A DNA stretch of 22,607 nt from a virus: positions 1 through 22,607 of IMG/VR virus record IMGVR_UViG_3300021962_005905; one strand, 5' to 3'. Position 1 is the stretch's first letter. Each line of letters begins with the position of its first letter. Below, in pieces: positions 14,158-20,576 of the stretch. Position numbers and translations under genes: made by a program. A model generated the notes under the pieces. That model did no database searches and had not been told where the DNA came from. It saw nothing but the letters and a program-made list of their open reading frames with translations.

Positions 14158-15017
14158 CTGCAGATATCTATAATTTTACGCATCCAACCGATGCTTCCTG
14201 GTCTGAAACTTTCAAACGCTTCTTTGACTGGCAGCTCGATGCCCTGTCTTCCTAGTGTTTCTCTCGCTGCTGCGATCAGTTCTTCGTAGTTAGGCAGCTT
14301 CATGATGTAAGAAATGATAGCATCTACACTCTTAACATCCTTGACTGTGGCAGTCTGTCCTAATAACTGCTTGGCGATAACATTCCAGTCATCGCCGTTC
14401 TCCACTGGCTCTTCTGTATCTCCGTGTAGCAGACCAAACTTAGGGCTGTATTTGAAACCTCTAGCACGAGCCAGACTGCTGAGTACTATATGTCTATGTT
14501 CTCCGCGATACTGACCTTTACCACCTATCATAGATCCCTGTTGGAACTTGGGATTGACTGTGAGCATGAAATCTGTTTGACCAAACCCATTGGTCTGATC
14601 TCCTAGGATAGGAGTCCTGAAGTGTACATTATCGCCTGCGTCTTTGATCCAACCGTCGGTTTTTTTCGTACCCTTGTTAAAAATTTCTTCTTCCGGTACA
14701 CCGTTAGATCTACACCAATCTGCTAATTTAGCGATCAAATCTTCTTTGGTAATTTCTCTAGCATCAACACTAAGGTCTAGATCGCCAGAACTGTTTAAAT
14801 CAAATGTTCCGTCCGGATCTTCTTTACGACCAGTAGTCCCTAGCCACTTAATTGGTTTCTTGTCATCGGGATCTAGCTCTTTGGTAAAATCTAATCCAGT
14901 GATTTTTTCAATAAAGTCAACTGTTCCCGGAACATCCTTGGTAGCGATGCGTTGTGTTATCGGCTGTTTATCAGCGGTCTTGAATACGTTGCCGCCTTCG
15001 AATAAATCATTCATCAT
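14154..15017 (-). CDS. polymerase-beta-like nucleotidyltransferase
   Basis: This 287-residue protein has the landmarks of the pol-beta nucleotidyltransferase superfamily. A possible WLGTTGR turn (58-64) precedes SSGDLDLSVDA with the D79-x-D81 pair, and a third acidic residue, D149, lies in QTDFMLTV. A region ending SIGWMRKIIDICR forms the C-terminus. Related proteins in aquatic phages are usually listed as nucleotidyltransferases of unknown substrate. The N-terminus MMNDLFE has an (L)-x-E site. It overlaps the upstream gene by 11 nt and the KWDG ligase-like gene by 4 nt, so the two enzymes are made together. Terminal nucleotide addition, end repair or tRNA modification are all possible roles. 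Confidence 0.6.
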   Translation of the reverse strand: MMNDLFEGGNVFKTADKQPITQRIATKDVPGTVDFIEKITGLDFTKELDPDDKKPIKWLGTTGRKEDPDGTFDLNSSGDLDLSVDAREITKEDLIAKLADWCRSNGVPEEEIFNKGTKKTDGWIKDAGDNVHFRTPILGDQTNGFGQTDFMLTVNPKFQQGSMIGGKGQYRGEHRHIVLSSLARARGFKYSPKFGLLHGDTEEPVENGDDWNVIAKQLLGQTATVKDVKSVDAIISYIMKLPNYEELIAAARETLGRQGIELPVKEAFESFRPGSIGWMRKIIDICR

Positions 15018-15291
15018 TGCTTTCTTCTAGTTTTCTTTTAGATTTTCGTGATTCGGCAATTTTACGTATGCCTCTAGTAAATTTAGCAGGGTCTTGTCCG
15101 CGGATAGCATTAAGCAATCTACGCTCAAGTTCATCAGCTATTTCTGGATCATACTGCTTTTTCATAGATTCTATTAAGTTGATAGCAGAATTAATAATAT
15201 TGGTAGCTCTGCTTTCAATAACAGCTTCAGCGTTCCTAACAGAAGCAACTTGATTAAGTTCCTGCAGTATCGATCGTGTGCTTATTTTCAT
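15007..15291 (-). CDS. small basic helical protein, first gene of the nucleotidyltransferase unit
   Basis: I do not recognise this 94-residue protein. It is helical throughout, with a long central helix (about 15-60) and a strongly basic segment near the end (RGIRKIAESRKSKRK), which could bind nucleic acid. The N-terminus MKISTRSILQE offers an (L)-x-E site after residue 11. It is the first gene of the unit that continues into the two nucleotidyltransferase-like genes, overlapping the next by 11 nt. The ribosome-binding site is weak. The likeliest promoter is the GTTAAATA motif at 15313-15320. Confidence 0.65.
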   Translation of the reverse strand: MKISTRSILQELNQVASVRNAEAVIESRATNIINSAINLIESMKKQYDPEIADELERRLLNAIRGQDPAKFTRGIRKIAESRKSKRKLEESNDE

Positions 15292-15312
15292 ATTATTATT
15301 GGTCCTATGATA

Positions 15313-15320
15313 TATTTAAC
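15313..15320 (-). promoter_or_regulatory. weak late promoter-like motif GTTAAATA
   Basis: The minus strand reads GTTAAATATATC, two mismatches from TATAAATA, 22 nt before the ATG at 15291. It lies in the divergent intergenic region, which is the expected place for this unit's promoter. Confidence 0.35.
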
Positions 15321-15373
15321 CTATTTTACTATCTATCAGTAATTTCGTAAATATGCGATCGCACAACACTGGA

Positions 15374-15381
15374 GCTAAATA
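15374..15381 (+). promoter_or_regulatory. late promoter-like motif GCTAAATA
   Basis: The plus strand reads GCTAAATACTCAG, two mismatches from TATAAATA, 49 nt before the ATG at 15430. It is in the same divergent region as the minus-strand motif at 15313. No good sigma70 promoter was seen for this gene. Confidence 0.35.
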
Positions 15382-15429
15382 CTCAGTAGAAACCATAAGT
15401 TACTATACACACTTACAGAGGAAAGTAAA

Positions 15430-15612
15430 ATGCAAACCTTATCAAGGAAAATGCTAGCCATTTTAGAGCGACTAGCAGAGATGTTTCCATCTAGCTCTTA
15501 TCAAGCCCGCTTAGACGAATATCTAAGCTCAAAAGGCATTACCGATGCCGCACAGTTAGAAAGCTATATCCAGCAGTTTAACTACAATTCTCACAAGGAA
15601 AATTTAATATGA
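15430..15612 (+). CDS. small host-like protein (DUF3563-like pattern)
   Basis: This 60-residue protein is the first of four plus-strand genes. AGAGGAAAGTAAA precedes the ATG. An N-terminal helix (2-18) is followed by SSSYQARLDEYLSSKGITD and a final helix (AAQLESYIQQF). This resembles the short proteobacterial proteins with a YL-x-x-x-x-D-x-x-x-LE pattern (DUF3563-like), a weak match judged by eye. Its stop overlaps the next start as ATGA. Such proteins are of unknown role in bacteria and are unusual in phage genomes; a regulatory or host-mimicking role is possible. Confidence 0.65.
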   Translation: MQTLSRKMLAILERLAEMFPSSSYQARLDEYLSSKGITDAAQLESYIQQFNYNSHKENLI

Positions 15613-15731
15613 AATCGTTTATCACTAGTTTCTTCTCTATTTTAGAGGGAATCGGCAGAGCCAAGGCCGCAACAACATTTGCTCGCATGGGCAGACACGA
15701 CTTGGCTAAAGAAATTATGCTCAGGGATTGA
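15609..15731 (+). CDS. 40-residue helical protein, host-like
   Basis: This 40-residue frame runs from ATG at 15609 to TGA at 15729-15731, coupled by ATGA to the upstream gene, with AAGGA about 9 nt before the start. The product begins MKSFITSFFSILEGIGRAKA and ends FARMGRHDLAKEIMLRD. It is a hydrophobic-then-basic helical peptide. The ending resembles short proteobacterial proteins of the LARMGRYdLA type (possibly related to YjiS/DUF1127 small proteins); this is by eye only. No frameshift or disruption is seen. The tight coupling and ribosome site support real translation. Confidence 0.6.
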   Translation: MKSFITSFFSILEGIGRAKAATTFARMGRHDLAKEIMLRD

Positions 15732-15734
15732 TTC

Positions 15735-15748
15735 GGTGAAATTTCACC
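15735..15748. repeat. 14-bp perfect palindrome GGTGAAATTTCACC
   Basis: This palindrome starts 4 nt after the stop of the 40-residue gene and ends 10 nt before the -35 of the phasin-like gene's promoter. No T-run follows, so it is better read as a possible operator or regulator site than as a terminator. Confidence 0.5.
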
Positions 15749-15758
15749 ATGTTGACTC

Positions 15759-15787
15759 TTGATTTACATCCGCTCGGCATATATAAT
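15759..15787 (+). promoter_or_regulatory. sigma70-type promoter for the phasin-like gene
   Basis: The plus strand reads TTGATT (15759-15764), a 17-nt spacer and a perfect TATAAT (15782-15787). The predicted start is near 15794, giving a leader of about 24 nt. The same TTGATT/TATAAT hexamers occur in the exonuclease promoter on the other strand. Confidence 0.75.
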
Positions 15788-15817
15788 AATACATACACAA
15801 ACACACAAGGAGAAGTT

Positions 15818-16072
15818 ATGTTTTCACCACACTTTTACATCGAATCTTTTCAAAATACTAAAAAACTTGTTGCTGATCAGATTTTCAAAGACCCTGCCCT
15901 AAACAAAGCGGCACACACATATATTGATTCACAAACACAATTTGCCAAGATGGCTGTTACTAACACTATCAATATGGCTAAGTATTCAGCAGATTCAGTA
16001 TCCAAAGTACTGTTTCCGCAGAAGGAGCAGGCTTCAAAGGCTCCCTACAAAGTAGAAAAAGAAGCTAACTAA
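15818..16072 (+). CDS. phasin-like small protein
   Basis: This protein has 84 residues from the ATG at 15818, preceded by AAGGAGAAGTT; a longer frame to 15749 would start inside the promoter region. The product is helical, with FYIESFQNTKKLVADQIF near the front and a middle stretch (TYIDSQTQFAKMAVTNTINM) that resembles the amphipathic helices of phasins, proteins coating polyhydroxyalkanoate granules. A basic, Lys-rich tail ends it. At 84 residues it is shorter than most phasins, so the match is tentative. The clear promoter and ribosome site indicate strong, probably early, expression. A general amphipathic membrane-binding protein is the main alternative. Confidence 0.6.
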   Translation: MFSPHFYIESFQNTKKLVADQIFKDPALNKAAHTYIDSQTQFAKMAVTNTINMAKYSADSVSKVLFPQKEQASKAPYKVEKEAN

Positions 16073-16098
16073 GACATACACACACAAAGGAGATTATT

Positions 16099-16365
16099 AT
16101 GTCATTTGAAACACCAAAACTACCAGAAGTAAAATTCAACAAGAACGGATATGAAATCCGCACAGACATTCTTGGCATGGCTAAGGATCTAGTACAAACC
16201 GAGTACAGCGTTAAGTTCCAAGGTTGGGAAATGACAGCTGAACGCGATCAAAAGACTAATCAAATCGTTAGCAAGGTCAACATGCCTGAATTCCCAGGGT
16301 TAGACAAAGTTCTTGAAACCGCAGAAAAAATGTATAGTTTTGTTAACAGCGGTACAAAGAAGTAA
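16099..16365 (+). CDS. conserved small acidic/basic protein with NGYEIRT motif
   Basis: This 88-residue protein is preceded by AAAGGAGATTATT. It contains KFNKNGYEIRTDILGMAKD near the front, a beta-like FQGWEMTAERD segment, and MPEFPGLDKVLETAEKMYSF near the end. I associate this pattern with small conserved proteins of aquatic phages and possibly bacteria, often found near phasin-like genes, but no function is known to me. There is no signal peptide. It is the last plus-strand gene and is followed by a bidirectional hairpin. Its leader shares the CA-rich ACATACACA...AGGAGA design of the phasin-like gene's leader. Confidence 0.7.
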   Translation: MSFETPKLPEVKFNKNGYEIRTDILGMAKDLVQTEYSVKFQGWEMTAERDQKTNQIVSKVNMPEFPGLDKVLETAEKMYSFVNSGTKK

Positions 16366-16410
16366 TATTATGTGCTGCGTAGCGGCTTAAAAGATTATAT
16401 TAGTAGAATA

Positions 16411-16432
16411 GAAAGGGCCTTAGGGCCCTTTC
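16411..16432. terminator. bidirectional hairpin between convergent genes
   Basis: A perfect 9-bp stem GAAAGGGCC/GGCCCTTTC closes a 4-nt loop. It separates the plus-strand block, ending at 16365, from the minus-strand gene ending at 16420, whose stop lies within the stem. The flanks are only moderately T-rich, so termination may be weaker than at 12527-12552. Confidence 0.65.
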
Positions 16433-17049
16433 TTATTGATCATGGTAGCAACAAGCCGCTGTCTAGGAGATGCTTCAGCAAACTGCCTAAATGATAGGCT
16501 AGAGTTTAGCCAATTAGATATTCTAGAAAATCTATATACATCAGTTTTATCATAATCATGAAAAATAGCAGGCAGATTTTCCCCCGTAATAAACAAAGAA
16601 TTGCTGTCCGGCCAAAAGCCCGATATTTGATCAAGGATTTGATCAGTGACTTGGGGTATCACTAAAAAATGATATCGAGGAACTTTTAAATAATTCATTA
16701 CAAACCATCTATCTCTCCCTGGATGTATTCTATATCTTGCTCCATGCGGGATAGCAACTAATGGGGTCATCCATTTATTGGTTCTTAACCAATGTTCATA
16801 TAGCATTAGAATTTTTTCTATTCTATATAAGAATTCGTTTTTGGGAACTGCGCCTATATCTTTTTCCCAGAGATCCTTGATCAATATTTTATTTTGATCA
16901 AATAATTCGATATTGCCGCAGCTTTCATAAGAACAGAGTAACTTGGCATAGATTGATCCCATTCGAGTGGAATACTCATCTTCCTTGTTACTCTGCGACC
17001 ATACGTAGGTTTTAGATAGTTCTAACTCCCTCACACTCACAGGAGTCAT
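16420..17049 (-). CDS. unrecognised soluble protein with HPGRDRW motif
   Basis: I do not recognise this 209-residue protein. It is soluble, with many Trp, Tyr and Arg residues. The block VAIPHGARYRIHPGRDRWFV (98-117) followed by NYLKVPRYHFLVIP stands out as probably conserved, because similar HPG-R-R segments occur in other phage proteins. The C-terminal part is helical. The ATG overlaps the stop of the upstream gene (TAATG), and its own stop lies in the bidirectional hairpin, so this is the last gene of the unit starting at 19550. The (I/L)-x-E N-terminus of its upstream neighbours is absent here. Confidence 0.7.
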   Translation of the reverse strand: MTPVSVRELELSKTYVWSQSNKEDEYSTRMGSIYAKLLCSYESCGNIELFDQNKILIKDLWEKDIGAVPKNEFLYRIEKILMLYEHWLRTNKWMTPLVAIPHGARYRIHPGRDRWFVMNYLKVPRYHFLVIPQVTDQILDQISGFWPDSNSLFITGENLPAIFHDYDKTDVYRFSRISNWLNSSLSFRQFAEASPRQRLVATMINKKGP

Positions 17050-18239
17050 TACTGTTCCTGTTCTGCTTGCTTCTCGAATGTGAAATCGTCAAGATTAACG
17101 TCTGGATGTCTTTCGCGTAACTTGGCCACAGCATCTTCTTTACTATCTGCTACGATTCTGGCAGATCTTCCTGAAGGTGTGTGCGTTACCAAATAGGTTC
17201 CTGGACCGTCGTTGGCATCTTGTTCTGGTTTTTCTTCTTCTTTGGCTTCAGACGCATAGGAGTATGGCAGTCTATCTTTGATGTCAGCGATGGCTTTTGT
17301 AACATCATATCCGCCTGCTACGATATCTTTAGAGTTGGTTTTAATCTCTTCTGCTTTGCTTTGCATTGCTTTGATAATTTCTTTCATCAGCCCCGGGTAT
17401 TTTTCTGAGAATGCTTTATCACCTCTAGAATAAGAAAGACTTTGATTACCGTTGTTCATTTGTCCAGTAGGAGCATGCATCTGCCATTTACCGTTTTCAT
17501 CTTCTTGATTTTGTTTATCAAAAATACTAACGATCGGGCCTTCTGGAGCATAGCGTTCAAACCAACGTTGTCCAGAACTAGATCCTGTACAGAAGCTGGC
17601 ATTGAAACCTGCTGCGTTGTTGAAGTTATAGCAAGCACCGTAGTTGTAGGGCAGTGTGATCAAGAACTGTTCGTTGTCAATTAATGTAGTTTCTTTCTTT
17701 TCACGTTTGTGTTTTTCGATAACTTCGGCATCTTTGATACGTCGAAGTTCTTCACGATAATCTCTACTTTGAATAATCTGTTGTATTTGACGTAGATTCT
17801 TAAACTTATTAAAGTCTTGATGTGGTTCTTTTAGCTTACCACGAATACTCAGTGCTTTCCAAGCACCTAGAGCATCACCACCTTCGCCGTTGATATCTTC
17901 GTAGTCAACAACACCATTGATGTATAAACGGGTCAGCCAATCGTCAAACTTACCATCTGCTGATAAGTCACCGTAATCAGTGGTTCTTAGAGAATCGTCT
18001 AGGAGATCGCTCCATAGGCGTAGAATCTTTTCATCACGTTTCTTAGATTCTTCTGGGTCTTCCTGTCCAACAGCTGATCTGAAAGTTGATAGGTCTAGGG
18101 CAGCTACTTTGTTCTTGGGCAATGAACTATCGTGACGCATGGCAATACCCAGCATCTTGATAGTTTTTGGATCTTTGATTTTAGCAGCTACATTAGCTTC
18201 TTGAAGATCTATTTTATTGAGTACTTGATCTAGTTTCAT
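17049..18239 (-). CDS. large unrecognised protein with Cys/Trp-rich central domain; candidate head-internal protein
   Basis: This 396-residue protein is of unknown function. Residues 1-195 are helical and charged. The core at about 200-270 is distinctive: LPYNYGACYNF, then FNASFCTGSSSGQRWFERYAPEG and GKWQMHAPTGQM, with two Cys and conserved-looking Trp, Tyr and His residues suggesting a folded enzymatic or binding domain. A Lys/Glu-rich linker leads to a small C-terminal domain (YLVTHTPSGRSARIVADSKE). The N-terminus MKLDQVLNKIDLQE has an (L)-x-E site after residue 14. Coupling by ATGA to the upstream gene indicates a joint role. Similar proteins occur in aquatic phages, from memory, without assigned function. 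Confidence 0.7.
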   Translation of the reverse strand: MKLDQVLNKIDLQEANVAAKIKDPKTIKMLGIAMRHDSSLPKNKVAALDLSTFRSAVGQEDPEESKKRDEKILRLWSDLLDDSLRTTDYGDLSADGKFDDWLTRLYINGVVDYEDINGEGGDALGAWKALSIRGKLKEPHQDFNKFKNLRQIQQIIQSRDYREELRRIKDAEVIEKHKREKKETTLIDNEQFLITLPYNYGACYNFNNAAGFNASFCTGSSSGQRWFERYAPEGPIVSIFDKQNQEDENGKWQMHAPTGQMNNGNQSLSYSRGDKAFSEKYPGLMKEIIKAMQSKAEEIKTNSKDIVAGGYDVTKAIADIKDRLPYSYASEAKEEEKPEQDANDGPGTYLVTHTPSGRSARIVADSKEDAVAKLRERHPDVNLDDFTFEKQAEQEQ

Positions 18240-19114
18240 CCTGATATCAATGCCCTTTTAAAGAATGTTAAGATAGCTCCTATTTTTTTAGTGTCACCAC
18301 CGGAAATATCCTTGAGTAACTGTCTAGGACCTTCTGAGAACTGTGATGAATACCCGCTACCATAACTTCTGGTTATGTTGCCGGTAGTTTCTGGATAATA
18401 ATGACTGGCCGCCATTAGTACTGCTGTGTTAACGGCTGCTGAGATAAAGTCCGGCGAATCACCGGTTCCATTTTCAAGTGCTTCGAGCCCGTTCTGTAAT
18501 CGTTCAATCCTGTCTAATTTCTTTTTGGCCTTTTCGAATGCGTCATTCTTGATCATGTTTGTGACATGGCCTTTGATGTCTGCCATGGCTGTTTGGATAG
18601 CTTTGGCCCACAAAGGTTTAAATTTCTTAACTAAAACTTCGTTGTTTATTTCTGTGGTATCCGCACCTCTTTGGGCGTCGGCACGTTTTTTCTGTTTGTC
18701 TTGGACTGCTGTGGTATTTTTACCAACATAGAATTTTTGTAGTTTGCCAATCTCACCTTTGAGGAAATCGATGATATTACCCCCTCTGCTATCTGTGGCA
18801 GTTTTTACTTCGCCACCAGCACTGGCTACCGCTTCATAACTACCTGTGTTGCCGCCTCTGGCTTTGATAGCACCCGTGCCTTTGGTTCCTTGTATGATTA
18901 CCCAAGCACCCCTGTAGCTATCTTTTAGATCACTCCAAGATATCTTTTCTACCTGTCGATAATCTTGGTCGTGTGCTAGAGCCATATCCGAGTGAAGTTT
19001 CTTTATGACTTCTTGACCTCCAGGATTACCGGCAATCAATGAAATAGAAGTACTAGCTTCGTTGACATAGTCTTCAAGTAGTTGGGCAAAAATTTGGCAG
19101 CTTTCTAGACGCAT
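18236..19114 (-). CDS. conserved aquatic-phage protein of unknown function
   Basis: This protein has 292 residues from the ATG at 19114, which lies 2 nt after the nuclease stop; a start at 19162 would lie inside the nuclease gene. Recognisable conserved-looking blocks are ISWSDLKDSYRGAWVIIQG, GSYEAVASAGGE, FKPLWAKAIQTAMADIKGH and AAVNTAVLMAASHYYPE, typical of a group of hypothetical proteins I recall from T4-like cyanophages. The middle is helical and Lys-rich; there is no membrane segment or signal peptide. The N-terminus (MRLESCQIFAQLLE) offers an (L)-x-E site after residue 14. It probably acts with the overlapping downstream gene; the function is unknown. Confidence 0.75.
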   Translation of the reverse strand: MRLESCQIFAQLLEDYVNEASTSISLIAGNPGGQEVIKKLHSDMALAHDQDYRQVEKISWSDLKDSYRGAWVIIQGTKGTGAIKARGGNTGSYEAVASAGGEVKTATDSRGGNIIDFLKGEIGKLQKFYVGKNTTAVQDKQKKRADAQRGADTTEINNEVLVKKFKPLWAKAIQTAMADIKGHVTNMIKNDAFEKAKKKLDRIERLQNGLEALENGTGDSPDFISAAVNTAVLMAASHYYPETTGNITRSYGSGYSSQFSEGPRQLLKDISGGDTKKIGAILTFFKRALISG

Positions 19115-19115
19115 T

Positions 19116-19550
19116 TTAGTTACACCATGTTTGTTTAGCATCGCCAAAGTATTCGCGAGCAAATCCGTTACGGATTAATTCGGCACGTAGACTAACACCA
19201 TTTAGAATGATGTCTCCCAATACACGACCACCAAACTTATCCCATCCATAGAGAACGACCTGATGTTTTTGTGTAGTTGCAACTGCATTCTTAGTAAAGG
19301 CTGACGCGGCTTGTCCTCGCTGATCTTCAGAAGGGCATTGGGCTCTGTGTCCTTTTTCTGGGGTATCAACTCCAAATATTCTGATCGCAAGTTCCGGTTT
19401 AAGGGGTGCTGGTAGAAAGGGAGCTGCGATCACCACCGTATCGCCATCGCTTACGCGAAGAATTTTAGCATCGTAGGTTACACCTTGTGGTGTTTTCTGT
19501 GCGAATGCTAGCATAGGCACAGCAAGTAATAATAGTAGTAGTTTTTTCAT
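19116..19550 (-). CDS. secreted staphylococcal nuclease-like protein (SNase)
   Basis: This 144-residue protein has a signal peptide (KKLLLLLLAVPMLAFA, likely cut after residue 17) followed by a complete thermonuclease domain. Aligned to Staphylococcus nuclease, the calcium and catalytic residues are all present: D37 (SDGDT), R57, D62 and T63 (FGVDTPE), E65, and R109 (FGGRVLG). The typical GFAREY end follows. It hydrolyses DNA or RNA, using Ca2+ in the family. The signal peptide sends it to the periplasm or medium. C72 and C143 could form a disulfide. A perfect TATAAATA precedes it, so it is a late gene. Roles could include degrading extracellular or superinfecting DNA, or nutrient scavenging. 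Confidence 0.9.
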   Translation of the reverse strand: MKKLLLLLLAVPMLAFAQKTPQGVTYDAKILRVSDGDTVVIAAPFLPAPLKPELAIRIFGVDTPEKGHRAQCPSEDQRGQAASAFTKNAVATTQKHQVVLYGWDKFGGRVLGDIILNGVSLRAELIRNGFAREYFGDAKQTWCN

Positions 19551-19574
19551 CTCTCAGATCCAAATAAGATACTA

Positions 19575-19582
19575 TATTTATA
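19575..19582 (-). promoter_or_regulatory. T4-type late promoter motif TATAAATA
   Basis: The minus strand has a perfect TATAAATA followed by TAG, 25 nt before the nuclease ATG at 19550. The TAA stop of the upstream 207-residue gene is part of the octamer. Confidence 0.7.
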
Positions 19583-20201
19583 CACTCTTTTCAGTGTACT
19601 CGGCCTTTTTCCAACCTAGTAGATATTCTGCTTTCCAATGGTTTTGATCAAATCCTGTATAGTTTCGCCATTGGTCTCGCTGGTTCCATATCCTACGAGC
19701 AGCATCGTGCCAGTCTGTATGTCGCACAACCCATTCAAAGTTTATCAATCTATTTTTAAAATGTTCGTAATCGTAGTTGTCATACTCAACATGGAGGACT
19801 TCGTAGACAGTGCCGTCATTTGCTATCGCATCTAAAGCAAAATCAAACCCCCATTTTCTGCGAGTCCTTAATAATAGATCTGCTGTAGGTATTGTGGATT
19901 TAAGTTGTCGTAGTTGCTGTTCTGCTTCCTTCTCATAGCTACATCGACATAAGAATAGACTATGATCAAGTATTAGATCTTTTACTGAATCTTCTAAGGT
20001 AAACCAAGGTTCCTGCCAACAGGTATGATTAAGCACAGGATAGTCGATGGGGAAATTCATAGCAGCATAGAACTTTTGCTCTGCTAGATTTAATTCAAAT
20101 CCATCTTTGTCATAGTACTGAAAATCTGTAGTTTCTAAATCTTCAACTTGTTTGTTACAAGATGGATTTGACATCAAAGTTATTTGATGCCTGTGAAACA
20201 T
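19578..20201 (-). CDS. unrecognised Trp/Tyr/Asp-rich protein
   Basis: This protein has 207 residues from the ATG at 20201, which begins one base after the Cys-rich gene's stop; longer upstream starts would run through that gene in another frame. The product is soluble, rich in aromatic and acidic residues. Its C-terminal half carries a conspicuous block: LHVEYDNYDYEHFKNRLINF, then a VRHTDWHDAARRIWNQR segment and an HWKAEYLLGWKKAEY end. I recall similar hypothetical proteins in aquatic T4-like phages, without a function. A metal-binding role is possible given the Asp/His content but not shown. It is the last gene of the lipase chain. Confidence 0.65.
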   Translation of the reverse strand: MFHRHQITLMSNPSCNKQVEDLETTDFQYYDKDGFELNLAEQKFYAAMNFPIDYPVLNHTCWQEPWFTLEDSVKDLILDHSLFLCRCSYEKEAEQQLRQLKSTIPTADLLLRTRRKWGFDFALDAIANDGTVYEVLHVEYDNYDYEHFKNRLINFEWVVRHTDWHDAARRIWNQRDQWRNYTGFDQNHWKAEYLLGWKKAEYTEKSV

Positions 20202-20202
20202 T

Positions 20203-20361
20203 TTACTTCTCTGCTTCAGATAGACAAATAGGACAATGACACTCGTTGCAGTCACAGCCCGATTCCATACAACTATTCCCACAGTGTTTGGGATGCCAAC
20301 ATTTACATTGTGGAACTAATTTCTGATATGCTTCGTTGTCGTCGATATAGTTTTCCATCAT
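20203..20361 (-). CDS. 52-residue cysteine-rich microprotein, probable metal binder
   Basis: This 52-residue frame runs from ATGATG at 20361 to TAA at 20203. Nine of its residues are Cys, at 19, 21, 27, 31, 36, 38, 41, 43 and 46, and H23, H26 and H42 are also present. The sequence CKCWHPKHC...CDCNECHCPIC resembles metallothionein or zinc-knuckle patterns, so it probably binds several zinc, copper or iron ions. The N-terminal 18 residues are acidic and uncharged-polar. GGAG precedes the start, which overlaps the stop of the holin-like gene. The next ATG follows one base after this stop. No family was recognised; this should be checked for structure. Confidence 0.75.
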   Translation of the reverse strand: MMENYIDDNEAYQKLVPQCKCWHPKHCGNSCMESGCDCNECHCPICLSEAEK

Positions 20362-20576
20362 TCGCTCCTATCATCTTTCTTGTCCGGCTTTCCTGCTAGA
20401 TATCCCGCTATGATACCTACTACGCCAGTGATAGCCATCTTTAATAATTCTATAACACCTTCGTCTGGTGCTCGGCCCGCTCTAAGTGCTGTAGAAAAAT
20501 CAGCCACTACGATGAATACTAGGAGGAAAATTACTCCTCCTGTTAGTATCATAACAACTTTATCCCTGGGTGTCAT
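20358..20576 (-). CDS. two-TM holin-like membrane protein
   Basis: This 72-residue protein has two hydrophobic helices: about 8-27 (VMILTGGVIFLLVFIVVADF) and about 46-62 (MAITGVVGIIAGYLAG), separated by a short charged loop (RAGRAPDEG). The C-terminus is short and strongly charged (KPDKKDDRSE). Length, topology and tail match class II holins and similar small phage membrane proteins. There is no endolysin in the window to confirm a lysis role. The ATG overlaps the stop of the upstream repeat protein gene (ATGA), and the stop overlaps the start of the Cys-rich gene, so it is translated in a chain with both. Confidence 0.65.
   Translation of the reverse strand: MTPRDKVVMILTGGVIFLLVFIVVADFSTALRAGRAPDEGVIELLKMAITGVVGIIAGYLAGKPDKKDDRSE

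Noticed and set aside
15355-15362. GCGATCGC, the cyanobacterial HIP1 palindrome
   Set aside because: I noticed it only once, in the divergent intergenic region; a single 8-mer is not evidence for a cyanobacterial host.
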